64,000 nt of DNA from contig NC_134101.1 in assembly GCF_000715075.1 (NCBI RefSeq), positions 197,490,103 to 197,554,102 on the forward strand. Direction: 5' to 3'. Source of the stretch: Nicotiana tabacum. Lineage: Eukaryota; Streptophyta; Magnoliopsida; Solanales; Solanaceae. The position numbers and the translations under genes are program-made. This document shows positions 23,305 to 33,024 of this stretch, piece after piece; within the stretch, counting starts at the first letter, position 1, and each line of letters opens with the position of its first letter. The notes under the pieces are model-generated. The model worked only from the letters and a program-made list of their open reading frames with translations. It was not told where the DNA came from and made no database searches.

Positions 23305-24591
23305 TACCAACGCAAGTATACATGGTTGACAAGTAATAAAGGATTGTAAGTCCAAATATCATACCCATATGGACTTGTGATTAACTGTTTACTAAATTAA
23401 ACTAAGACAATTATTCTATTCAAGCACTTTTCTAAAGATTATTAAATACAACTAATCTAGAGTCAAAAACTAAGAAATTAAAGAAAATACGCCAACAAGC
23501 TTAGATACAAATTCAATGGGAGAAAATATTACAGAGTTATGAGTTAGCTAACAATCCCATTGATTCTTCCACTTAAATTGTCTAATTAATTTATCTGATT
23601 TATTGATTGACAAGGTTAATATTACTCGTAGTATTCTCCCGAAGTACTACTCCTCTATTCAAGCTAACCTAATACTTATATTCCTATGGAATTAGGATTA
23701 ATAAGAACGCATTAATAATTCCTATATAGTAACCAAGCAAGGCGATTAGGTATATCCCTATCCTAACCGCAAATCCATTCTCGATACTCAAGTTCAAGAT
23801 CTTGCTCTACTCAATCTTATATGCAATGTAAAATTCTCTCTCCCGAGTTCAATCCTAGATTTGTAAATAGTATTCAATTGGTGATCAAGCAATCAAATAA
23901 TTAAGTTCAAGATTGAATAAATAAACCAATATGATAAAATAACAAGAACAATTCAAGTTTCAAACTACAATGTTTATGTAGCACCCAAAACTCTAGAACT
24001 AATAAACTATGATATTAAAGGAAGAGAAGAGAAGAAAAACTAGTTAGAAGCCTCCTCCAAGCGTGGTGTATGTTCCTCCACGTGAATTTGCCTTCAAAGT
24101 ATGTTAGATATCCTCCAAATTAGGTTTCGGACCCATTTTATACGAGTTGGGACCGTATAAGACCGAAATAACCTTGTCCCAGGCGAAATAGGAAAAGTCA
24201 AGCACACAGGGTCCAGGCCACCGTGAGGTGCTAGCCCTGGCGCTAAAACCAAAAACATTTCATGTTTGCTTGGGAGTTCTTTTAATTGCTGCCTAACTTC
24301 TGCTTCATTTCTCATTCTTTTCCTTAACTTTTCTATTCTTTGCAATTGTTTCTTTTGTCTTCTTTTGAAATATTAAACTGTAATCATTATATATCTAATA
24401 ATTAAATAATCATGAATCCATTGTTATAGTGTATAAAATATACATAATATACTTTATTCCCAATTTTATCTCCAAAGTAACTACACATAAAATAAACTCA
24501 ATTAAGCACAAACACAGTACAATTTAGCATTAAAATACCAAAATGTATGGTAAGTAATGCACTAAAAATATATAATTATATCCAGACATCA
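23305..24591 (-). repeat. Element N right LTR (5' LTR)
   Basis: This is a direct repeat of 1,085-2,708, with one copy of the ~74 bp unit (near 24,233) instead of six. The length difference (about 367 bp) equals five units. It ends GACATCA at 24,591, followed by CTTGC. Its left junction on the plus strand is unclear: similarity to the left LTR stops at ACGCAAG (23,308). Confidence 0.75.
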
Positions 24592-24596
24592 CTTGC

Positions 24597-24670
24597 ATAA
24601 TTATATCATATATCATAATATTTTGGTACCTTTTTCAATTCTTTCTCTTAGCTTAATGATATATTAGAAT
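24597..24670. other. Short spacer between element N and Copia-C
   Basis: These 74 AT-rich bases carry no recognisable feature. They are probably the original target sequence, with Copia-C inserted close to element N. Confidence 0.5.
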
Positions 24671-25572
24671 TGATAGGTTTTAAATGTTCTTGCCTAATGT
24701 TTTGATGATCTAACAAACTTACTGTTAAGAACCAGATAGGGAACCTGACCTACTTGGACTATACTGCAATCTTAACGAATTCCAGGCTTAAGGTGAACTG
24801 CTACAGCTTCGGGAGCTAGGAACCCAAACAAGGATCTAATACCCTTGTGGTTCTCTCATCACAGTACAAGTCAATTGGTCATAGCTGGAAATGAAGTGAT
24901 TGACTGTACTGTTTCTGCCGCACTGCACTATCTCCAGTACCCACTCATTCTCTAACCAAATAAAGTGCTCACATTATTTCAAGTGATGTGATCAAGGTTT
25001 ACCTACAATGAGTTTATACAAAACATCACTTGAAGGTTTCAGTTTCTCATTCAAGCTTCTTGCCAAAAACATAATCAATCCTCAAAAGCTTGAAGAACAA
25101 AGTTGAACGCAACTATGGACCAATTCCTAAAAGATAGCTTGTTGTTGTCCTAGTTGAGTTGTAACTTTGTAATTGTACTTATTGTATCTCCTTAGCTGCT
25201 TAGCTAGAAGCGTTTGATTAGGAATCCTCTTGTAAATCCATAAACTCCTTGAGTTTATGTTGTGACTAGATTCAGTCATAAGCAAAAGTCTTTATAATTG
25301 TAGGGTTACAAAGTGGCTTATGGTGAGAGCATCACAAGTTAGTAAAAGTCTTTGTAACTAGGAAGTCACAAAATGGCTTGTAATAGGTTATTTACAAGTT
25401 AGTGAAGTTGAAAGGCTACAGGTGTAGGTCGTGGTTTTTTGATCCCCTTGTGTGGAATTTTTCCACGTAAAAAATCCTCTGTCTTATTTACGTACTGTTT
25501 TATTAGCATTCTCAGCAGAATCTTGTAGATGACCAGGTACTCTACTATTTGGTGGACTCATATAAACTAAAA
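24671..25572 (+). repeat. Copia-C 5' LTR
   Basis: It starts TGATAGGTTTTAAATG and runs about 902 bp to just before the primer-binding site at 25,575-25,586 (TGGAATCAGAGC, one base off the Met-tRNA consensus). Its last ~200 bp are repeated at 29,495-29,698, and its opening matches the minus-strand LTR that begins at 37,303. Confidence 0.87.
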
Positions 25573-25625
25573 ATTGGAATCAGAGCAGGTTCCTCCTATC
25601 AGGCTAACACCTAGGAAGGATCCTC

Positions 25626-26609
25626 ATGGCTGCTCCACCAAATTTTGAAGAAGGTCAATTTACATATCCACCCCTCAAGTTTAATAGACAATACTATGGA
25701 TGGTGGAAAACAAGAATGCACGATTTTATCATGGCTGATGATTGTGAGTTATAGGATATCATATGCGATGGTCCTTACACTCAAACCAAGGTACTAGAGG
25801 AACTTCCATTTTCAATGGCAAAAACCAGCAAAGAGTATACTAAAGCAGATAAGAAAGTTGTGGAGAAGAATTTTCGTGCCAAAAAAAATCTTGTATGTGG
25901 AATAGGACCTGAAGAGTACAATAGAATCTCCACATGTGACACTGCCAAGGAGATATGGGAAGCTTTGCAAACATCTCATGAGGGAACTACACAAGTAAAA
26001 TAGTCTAAGATTGATATGCTCACTACCGAGTATGAACTCTTCAAAATGAGGGATGATGAATCCATTCAAGATATGCGCACAAGATTCACTTACATCATAA
26101 ATGAGTTACACTCACTTGGTGAAACTATTCCCAGAAACAAGCTAGTAAGGAAAATCCTCAGCTTTCTGCCTAGCTCTTGGGAAAGCAAAGTTAATGATAT
26201 TACTGAATCAAAGGACTTACAGGAGCTGACCATAGAAGAGCTGATCGGAAACTTGAAGACCTATGAGTTGAAGAGAAAGATAAACTATGAAAGAAGAGAA
26301 CTAAAGAAGGAAAAGAACCTGGTACTTAAAGCTGATAACAATGATTCAAGTGAGCAATATAGTGACATGGCTTACTTAACTAAAAGATTTCAGAAGATGG
26401 TCAGAAGAAATGGAGAAATGCTAAAAAGGGACAGCTCTAACAGTCCCAAAAACTGTGATCTTTGTTACAAGTGTGGAAAGCTTGGACACTTCATGAAATA
26501 CTGTCCTCTCTTGAAACAAGAATTCTCCAAGAACTACCATGGGAAAATAGCTAAGACGAACCCGGTTCCTTTAAGGACTTCAAGAGAAAAAGATCCGCTG
26601 ATAATATGA
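25626..26609 (+). pseudogene. Copia-C gag (UBN2 capsid, CCHC knuckle)
   Basis: ATG at 25,626 opens MAAPPNFEEGQFTYPPLKF and reaches a TAG where relatives have tryptophan (25,754). It continues in the same frame past a second TAG in place of glutamine (26,001). The rest, 26,016-26,609, is open: a capsid core (YELFKMRDDESIQDMRTRF, SLGETIPRNKLVRKIL), a basic linker, and the knuckle CYKCGKLGHFMKYC near 26,464-26,505. A frameshift ends it near 26,600, after which a 65-codon acidic frame (26,606-26,803) carries on. Gag would form cytoplasmic particles. Confidence 0.9.
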
Positions 26610-26811
26610 TGAGGCAGGCTCTTGTAGCATGGGGGGGTTCCTCTGGTAAGTCTGAAGATGAACCTGATACTGGTGATAGTTCCATGATGGTAGTTAAAGG
26701 CGAGGAGACTGGATATGACTCAACTTTTGCTTTGATAGCTCAATCAGATGATAATGAAGACAATAGCAATAAAGAGGGAATAGTGAAAGGAAGCGGTCAA
26801 TAATAGTTTAT

Positions 26812-27068
26812 ATAATGAGTGTTCAAAGCACATGACTGGGAATACAACTGACTTTCTTTCACTAAAAGCCCTGCAAGGAGGGAGTGTATCCTTTGGCAAT
26901 GGTAAAAAGGGGTACATTCTTGGAGTTGGAAAAGTCGGGAAGTCATTCACTCATTCTATTGAAAATGTGTACTATGTCAATGGCCTTAAGTACACTCTCT
27001 TGAGTGTCTCTCAAATCTACGATAAAGGAAACAAGGTGGAATTCTTGTCAAAAATATGCAGTCACTGA
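26812..27068 (+). pseudogene. Copia-C protease, active site lost
   Basis: The frame reads ECSKHMTGNTTDFLSLKAL and then VENVYYV-like and LKYTLLSVSQIYDKGNKVEFL segments, the usual body of a Copia protease. Relatives have DSGCS before KHMTG; here the three residues before CS read YNE, so the catalytic aspartate is missing. The stretch between the Gag tail and protease is much shorter than usual, implying an internal deletion near 26,800. A one-base frameshift near 27,050 separates it from integrase. Confidence 0.8.
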
Positions 27069-28461
27069 TCTTGTGACTGGTGAAATAGTACTTGTGGCCA
27101 AAAGATACAAGAACATCTATGTCGCTAATTTTGAGTCCTTACAGAGTGGTGATCTGAGTTGTTGGAAAGCTGTTGATGATGATGCTGAACTATGGCATAG
27201 AAGACTGGGCCATGCAAGTTTTTCTCTTCTAAACAAACTAATTCAGAAGGACCTGGTCTATGGTCTGCCTCTGCCTATGTCACAATTAAAGATGCAAAAA
27301 GTCTGTGATGCCTGTGCTAGAGGAAAACATGTGAAGTCCTCTTTTAAGTCTAAAAGAGATGTGAGCACCTCAAAGCCACTAGAGATTCTGCATATGGATC
27401 TGTGTGGATCTATAAGAGTGCAAAGCAGAGAAGGAAAAAGATACATTTTTGTGATAATAGATGACTACTCCAGATTCACATGGACTCTGTTTCTCATAAC
27501 CAAAGATGAAACTGTTGAGGTGTTTGTGGCCTTTGTGAAGAAAATCCAGGTGAAAATGGAGTCTAGAGTCACATGCATTAGATCAGATCATGGGAATGTC
27601 AAATTTGATGAATTCTACAATAAAAATGGCATCACTCACAACTTCTCAGCTCCCAGAAATCCCCAACAAAATAGAGTAGAAGAAAGGAACAACAAAACTC
27701 TGGAAGAAATGGCAAGAACAATGCTGATCGATAGTGGAATTGCAAAGAACTTCTGGGATGAAGCTGTCAATACTGCCTGCTACTTGGTGAACAGGTGCAT
27801 GATAAAACCTCTTCTGAACAAAACCCCGTATGAATTGTTGAATGGAAGGAAACCCAAGCTGACTCACCTAAGAACATTTGGGTGCAAATGTTATGTTCTC
27901 AACAATGGAAAGGATCAGCTTGGTAAATTCAATGCCAAGAGTGATGAAGGAATATTCCTGGGCTACTCTTCTCAATGCAAGGCTTACAAGAAATATAATA
28001 AGCGGACTCAATGTGTTGAGGAGAGTGTCCATGTTATTTTTGATGAATCTTATCCATCATGTGAGAAGAGTGTTGAGGAAGATCAAGATGGAGAACTCTT
28101 ACTAGTCCCTGGTGAAGTCATTAACATGACAAACGGAAAGGCAGATATGATGAGTCAAGTAAAGGAGCTAAATAAAGACAATGCTGCCTCATCTTCAATA
28201 GAACCAAGCACCTTAATTACAACCACTGAAGCTGAAGAATGAGTGGTCGATGCTGTTCAGGGAACTCCACTAGCACTTGAGAGAAGGATAGAGGAAAATC
28301 AGCCAAACGTGCCCTCTTCCTCTCAGAATGAACCTCATGCGTCTAACTGGAGACACCAAAGCTTTCATCCAATAGAAAACATTATTACTCCTCTAGATTT
28401 TAGAGTACAAACCAGGTCAAGAGCCAGAAATTCACTTGCCTTCTCAGCCTTTCTCTCCTAG
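27069..28461 (+). pseudogene. Copia-C integrase and linker to reverse transcriptase
   Basis: The GAG-pre-integrase zinc region appears as LWHRRLGHASF and CDACARGKHVKSSF. The catalytic core follows: LHMDLCGS (Asp), CIRSDHGN (Asp) and RVEERNNKTLEEMART (Glu), then KTPYELLNGRKPKLTHLRTFGC. The segment just after SDHG is shorter than in relatives and PQQNRVEER departs from the usual PQQNGVVER, so the core is damaged. The frame stops at 28,240-28,242 with TGA where CGA is expected, and again at 28,459-28,461 with TAG for CAG. Integrase joins element DNA to the chromosome. Confidence 0.9.
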
Positions 28462-29494
28462 ATAGAACCCAAAAATATCAAGGAAGTCTTTAAAGATGTA
28501 GATTGGATTACAGCCATGCAAGACGAGCTACATCAGTTTAAGAGAAACAATGTGTGGCACCTGGTACCTAGACCCCCAGATCGAACCATTATAGGAACCA
28601 GGTGGGTATTCAGAAACAAGCTTGATGAACATGGAATTACCATAAGTAACAAGGCCAGGCTAGTAGTCCAAGGCTACAATCAGGAGGAAGGGATTGACTA
28701 TGATGAAACGTTTGCTCCAGTGGCTCGCATGGAAGCTATTAGAATTCTAATCGCTTTTGCATCTCATATGGAATTCACCTTGTTCCAAATGGATTTCAAG
28801 AGTGCATTTTTGAATGGACTCCTTAAGGAAGAAGTCTATGTGAAGCAACCCCCAGGGTTTGAATGTCATGAGCACCCTGAATATGTGTTTAAACTGGACA
28901 AAGCTCTATACGGGCTAAAGCAGGCTCCTCGAGCTTGGTATGAAAGGTTGTCAAAGTTCCTCTTGGAAAATGGCTTTAAAAGAGGGAAAATTGACAACAT
29001 TTTTTTCTTAAAGAAACAAGGAAGGAACCTACTCATTGTTCAGGTCTATGTTAATGATATCATTTTTGGAGCAACAACTGATTCTCTGTGTGAAAAATTT
29101 TCAAAACTCATGGGAAGTGAATTTGAAATGAGCATGATAGGGAAACTGAACTTCTTTTTGGGTCTTCAAGTAAAACAGCCCCCAAAGGGTATATCCATTT
29201 GTCAGCAAAAATACATCAGGGAGCTTTTGAAGAGGTTTGACATGGAAGCATCAAAGGTGATAGACACTCCCATTACTACTGCCACTCGACTGGACATGGA
29301 TGAAACTGGATCTCCTATGAATCAAACCATGTATAGAGGCATTATTGGGTCTCTCCTCTATCTCACTGCCAGCAGACCTGATATTGCTTTTAGTGTGGGA
29401 CTGTGTGCGAGGTTTCAATCAAATCCCAAAGAATCTCATTTGAAGGCTGCCAAAAGAATACTGAGATATCTTAAGGGAACACAGGACCTCATTG
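28462..29494 (+). pseudogene. Copia-C reverse transcriptase, catalytic Asp changed, RNase H deleted
   Basis: The frame opens at the TAG of 28,459 and is open throughout this interval. It contains [47 protein letters not shown] and [12 protein letters not shown]. The active-site box reads YVNDIIFG instead of YVDDIIFG, so the first catalytic aspartate is asparagine. The C-terminal region [26 protein letters not shown] is reached at ~29,490. The next bases are 3' LTR, and the apparent open frame to 29,553 is a chimera of pol and LTR. RNase H is absent. Confidence 0.92.
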
Positions 29495-29698
29495 CAAAGT
29501 GGCTTGTAATAGGTTCTTTACAAGTTAGTGAAGTTGAAAGCCTACAGGTGTAGGTCGTGGTTTTTTGATCCCCTTGTGTGGGATTTTTCCACGTAAAAAA
29601 TCCTCTGCCTTATTTACATACTGTTTTATTAGCATTTTAGGTAGAATCTTGTACAGGACCAGGTACTCTACTATTTGGTTGACTCATACAAACTGACA
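29495..29698 (+). repeat. Copia-C 3' LTR, last ~200 bp only
   Basis: It matches 25,375-25,572, including GGTCGTGGTTTTTTGATCCC and CCAGGTACTCTACTATTTGG. The first ~700 bp of this LTR and the end of pol are deleted. Confidence 0.9.
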
Positions 29699-30970
29699 AA
29701 TTTGTTATCCTCAATTACTATCAACCTCTCTTAGTATTGAGGATCTTGAGCACATATGAAAAACTTATCCATTTGCCCTTCATCCAACGGTAGTTGCATA
29801 TTGATGGCTCAGACCTCTATCTAGTAGCATACTCTCGAATGTCTTAGCGAGTTTCTTATTCAAGTTCTGAATATAAAACAAATCTGGTGCATTTTTAGTG
29901 TTTATCCTAAATCTACCCATTAAACCAGAAGACAACTAACTCAGTTGTGCCATTTCTTTTATTCTTCCCAATATACCAAGACAAAGCATCCCTGGTAAGA
30001 CTCCTCATGAACAGCTTCATGCGGATTCGCGCGTTCTTCCCTACTCCCGCAAGTATATCACAGTATGTCCTCAAGTGAGCCTTCAGATCTCTAGTACCAT
30101 CGAACATTCTAAAATTTGGTGGTTTATAACCCTTGGGTAGCTCAACTCAGGTTGAATGCACAGATCTTTGTAGCTTAGACCCTTAATTCCTTTCCCTATT
30201 ACAACACTTTGGACCCTCCCAAAAAATTTCTGCAATTCCTCAACCGTACTCTTGATTAGTAAGTCTTTTTTAGTGGGTTAAAATGTGTATTGGGTTTGTT
30301 TAAGGATTGTAGGGTAAGGTTTCAACATAGATGGGATTGGTCTGGTTGAGCTCTAGGGATTCGGGTACATAGAGGATCATTGACAAATATTTAGGGTTGA
30401 TCGTGGATATAGGAGATAGGAATTCGAGGTATTCTTATGGAGGGATAAGTGGTGTTCTGTGAGTATTGTGGATATAGAGGATTTTATGGGGGTATTGGGA
30501 TTTGTAGTAGTGATGGGTTTGATGGTGATGTGGTTGAGGATTTTAGTGATGTTGAGGGACTTGTGGTAGTGTAGACTTGTAGTGGTGGATTTGGTGGTGG
30601 TAGCTTATTTTGGAGTGGGACTTGAGCTTTGGTGGTGTTTGCATTGTTCTGGTGGTAGATGTATGGGATGTTAAGGGTGAGGGATAAGTTTGCAAGATTT
30701 CAGACTTGCTCCAGTTCACTTTGTAACTCCTTGATCTTATATTCCAACCGAATGACCAAATCATTCTTCCCTGCTACACTTCTCCTATCTGATGTTTCCA
30801 CAGCCTATATTGAAACAGGGACACTATCCCTACCAACCATACCGCTTGCATATTTTATTTTGCATTTATCTTTTCTTTTGCGACTGCTAGTTGGAGGAGG
30901 GGAATGCCCTTTGGATCTGGTGTGGTATAAAGAGACCGCTAGGATACACAATCAACCTTTGGGAGGGGAG
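29699..30970 (-). pseudogene. TAT/Ogre-like Gypsy gag remnant
   Basis: Minus-strand 30,107-29,913 encodes FDGTRDLKAHLRTYCD and RIRMKLFMRSLTRDALSWY, the capsid segment of Gypsy Gag in plant TAT/Ogre-type elements. Upstream on the minus strand, 30,764-30,543 is proline/serine/histidine-rich, as is usual before the capsid core in these Gags. Frames are broken by stops and no protease or pol follows. Copia-C lies directly to the left and may have truncated it. Lineage is inferred from the company of the ORF1-like sequence to the right. Confidence 0.65.
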
Positions 30971-31407
30971 TAATCTTAAAAATAAGAAAGGACAAAGGTA
31001 ATCAAGTTAGTATAGTGAGATAAATAGTAAAGAAAATAAAAGGCTTGCAATATTAAAATAATATCAGAGAAAACATCTAAATCATTCAATACACGTCTTA
31101 TTTTGGAACCTCTTCATGCCCGAGGTAGGCCGAAGATGACACATAATTGAAAATTCTTGTGCGAATATGCTTCATTCTATTAACTTAGAGTTAATCAATT
31201 TTTTTATATTTCCAAAACATAAATAAAATCACTAATGGTTCAAGACCTTATTACCTAGCATAAACAATAAATAAAAATGCTCCTAGTCAATTTTGCCTAA
31301 AGTGAACCTTCGTCACACTTTGTCTTCTTCACTCCGATGATCATATCCCCAATATTATGAATGTCGATCATCATATAGAACATGGCTAATTTTCCACCAT
31401 CCTCGTA

Positions 31408-32743
31408 TCACATCTCTTGACAATCCCATAATCGCTTTTTCATACTTGTTTCCGGCTCTTGCAATCCTTGTTCCAAGTACTTCAGCGTCTTTGCTAACTT
31501 GTCTGTTATTTCTTTCCATTCTTTTATAGACTCCATATCTTGATTATGTTGTTCCTTATGTTCAACCTCAGACTCAGTAATCCTTTTGTGCAACCTTCGG
31601 TATTGGACTTGTGCTCTTGCGTCCTCGTATATAATTCTACCTTTCAGCTTGACACCTAGCTTGACAATCTTTGTTATGTCATATTCAAGCCACGAAGGAT
31701 AGTAATATGTGTGTGCAGCTTGGTATCTATCAGGTTCTATACTCTTTTCATCCATAATGGTTTTTTAGTTCCAGATGTTCAAAATTTCATACTTAAGTGG
31801 CACATTGTCCCTTTTAAAATTTGATTTGTGGCATTTCATGTCTACCACTTGTGGTATCACTTGTTTCCATCCATCCTACCTCATAACCCTTAGTGGGGTA
31901 TAAAGAGCCATATAGCCCTATCAAAACCAAATAAGTCACATTCTTGTATCGCGCTATCCAATTCTCGGTCAGAAACCATTTGAACATCCATTGCACTTGC
32001 TCAATTGATAGGTCGTTGAAGAGGTATACCTATCCCATAGAACTAGTAGGCCTTGTGAACCTATCTAGAGTCAAGGTCACTCTGCTCTGATGATGATTTT
32101 CTATATAGTCACATATTAGCCGACGTAGGAATTCTTGACGATAGTTGCCTTTCTGATGATGTTGTATCAACTATATTTGTAACAAAAGATTACATCCTTC
32201 AAAGTAGCTCGCCCCATGCTTGCAAAGGTCTAAGGCTCGATACTTTTCTGCTAAGATCATAAGGACAATGGTATAGGCATGACCATCAAGTCCTTCAGAC
32301 ACAACCTCAACTACCACGGCTAGACGAGTATGAATCTTTCCTTCATGTTTCAGGAAGATCATAAGCCTCATAAAATGCACAACAAAAGCAAAAACTCTTC
32401 AATTAATCCAATCTCTATATGTTATGGCAAATTTGTCATGAAACTCTCTATATGCCTTACCAGTCCCAAACTATTCAGACATGAAATCCAATAAGATCCA
32501 AGATTTTTCCAAGCAGTCAAGTTCATGTTTTATTTTTATCCCAAAAGCTCGAAAAAAACCCCAAGGTCAGTGATTCTCAGGTACAAGAAGGCTGAGACTA
32601 TCCCAATTAAGCTTAGAAAAATTCCCAATTCTTCAAGCAATGGAGTCATTTTCAGGTTTCTAAATCGAAAGACAGCCCATTTCTCATCCCAAAAGATAAT
32701 CACAACTTCATTAAGTTCCTTGCACATCTTGACCCCCCATTAA
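31408..32743 (-). pseudogene. Ogre-type ORF1-like remnant
   Basis: Minus-strand frame 31,755-31,408 (115 residues) is charged and coiled-coil-like (KEWKEITDKLAKTLKYLEQG). Frame 32,380-32,171 contains KIHTRLAVVVEVVSEGL, YRALDLCKHG and FEGCNLLLQI, which recalls the extra ORF1 found before gag in plant Ogre/TAT elements (transposon-associated domain related to plant mobile domain proteins). The order on the minus strand (ORF1, then gag) agrees with those elements. It is fragmented, and its function is unknown even in intact members. Confidence 0.55.
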
Positions 32744-33024
32744 GGATGGAAAGTTTCCCAATACATGCCTAACATGATTTTAGTCACATTCTGGAAGATC
32801 ATTCTACCAATCGAGTAATTTGGAGGGGACAACCTGAACCACGCCAAATCTGAAAATAGTGTGCTTCATTTTTACTTGCATCATAACACAGTTAGCCATA
32901 CCCCTCCTAAATTTTATTATTTTATGACAATAGTCTGTATATTGGTACATTTGCTCTAAAGAATGCACACAAAGTATGAAAGTTGTCACTTGGGATTGCA
33001 AAATCCATATGGACTTGGCAGGGT

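Larger units (their letters stand above)
1062..24596 (-). mobile_element. Outer non-autonomous LTR retrotransposon (element N) with two nested elements
   Basis: Two long direct repeats, 1,085-2,708 plus 10,331-10,342 and 23,308-24,591, bound about 2.8 kb of interior once the inserted Copia-A and Gypsy-B are removed. On the minus strand the LTR starts TGATGTCTGG, preceded by a purine-rich tract (complement of 10,343-10,360). CTTGC occurs at 1,062-1,066 and 24,592-24,596, in the right positions for a 5 bp target-site duplication. The interior holds no gag or pol, only UTR-like sequence similar in style to Athila/TAT Gypsy elements. I infer a large non-autonomous (LARD-like) element. One LTR boundary is uncertain because the right copy does not share the first ~18 bases of the left copy. 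Confidence 0.6.
24671..29698 (+). mobile_element. Copia-C, LTR retrotransposon with deleted 3' part
   Basis: The 5' LTR, primer site, gag, protease, integrase and reverse transcriptase occur in order. The sequence then jumps from the start of the RNase H region into the last ~200 bp of the 3' LTR. A related LTR on the minus strand at 36,286-37,303 supports the LTR limits. No clear target-site duplication was found (AGAAT on the left, AATTT on the right). Five inactivating changes that I can read are C-to-T or G-to-A transitions. It is a dead element. Confidence 0.9.
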
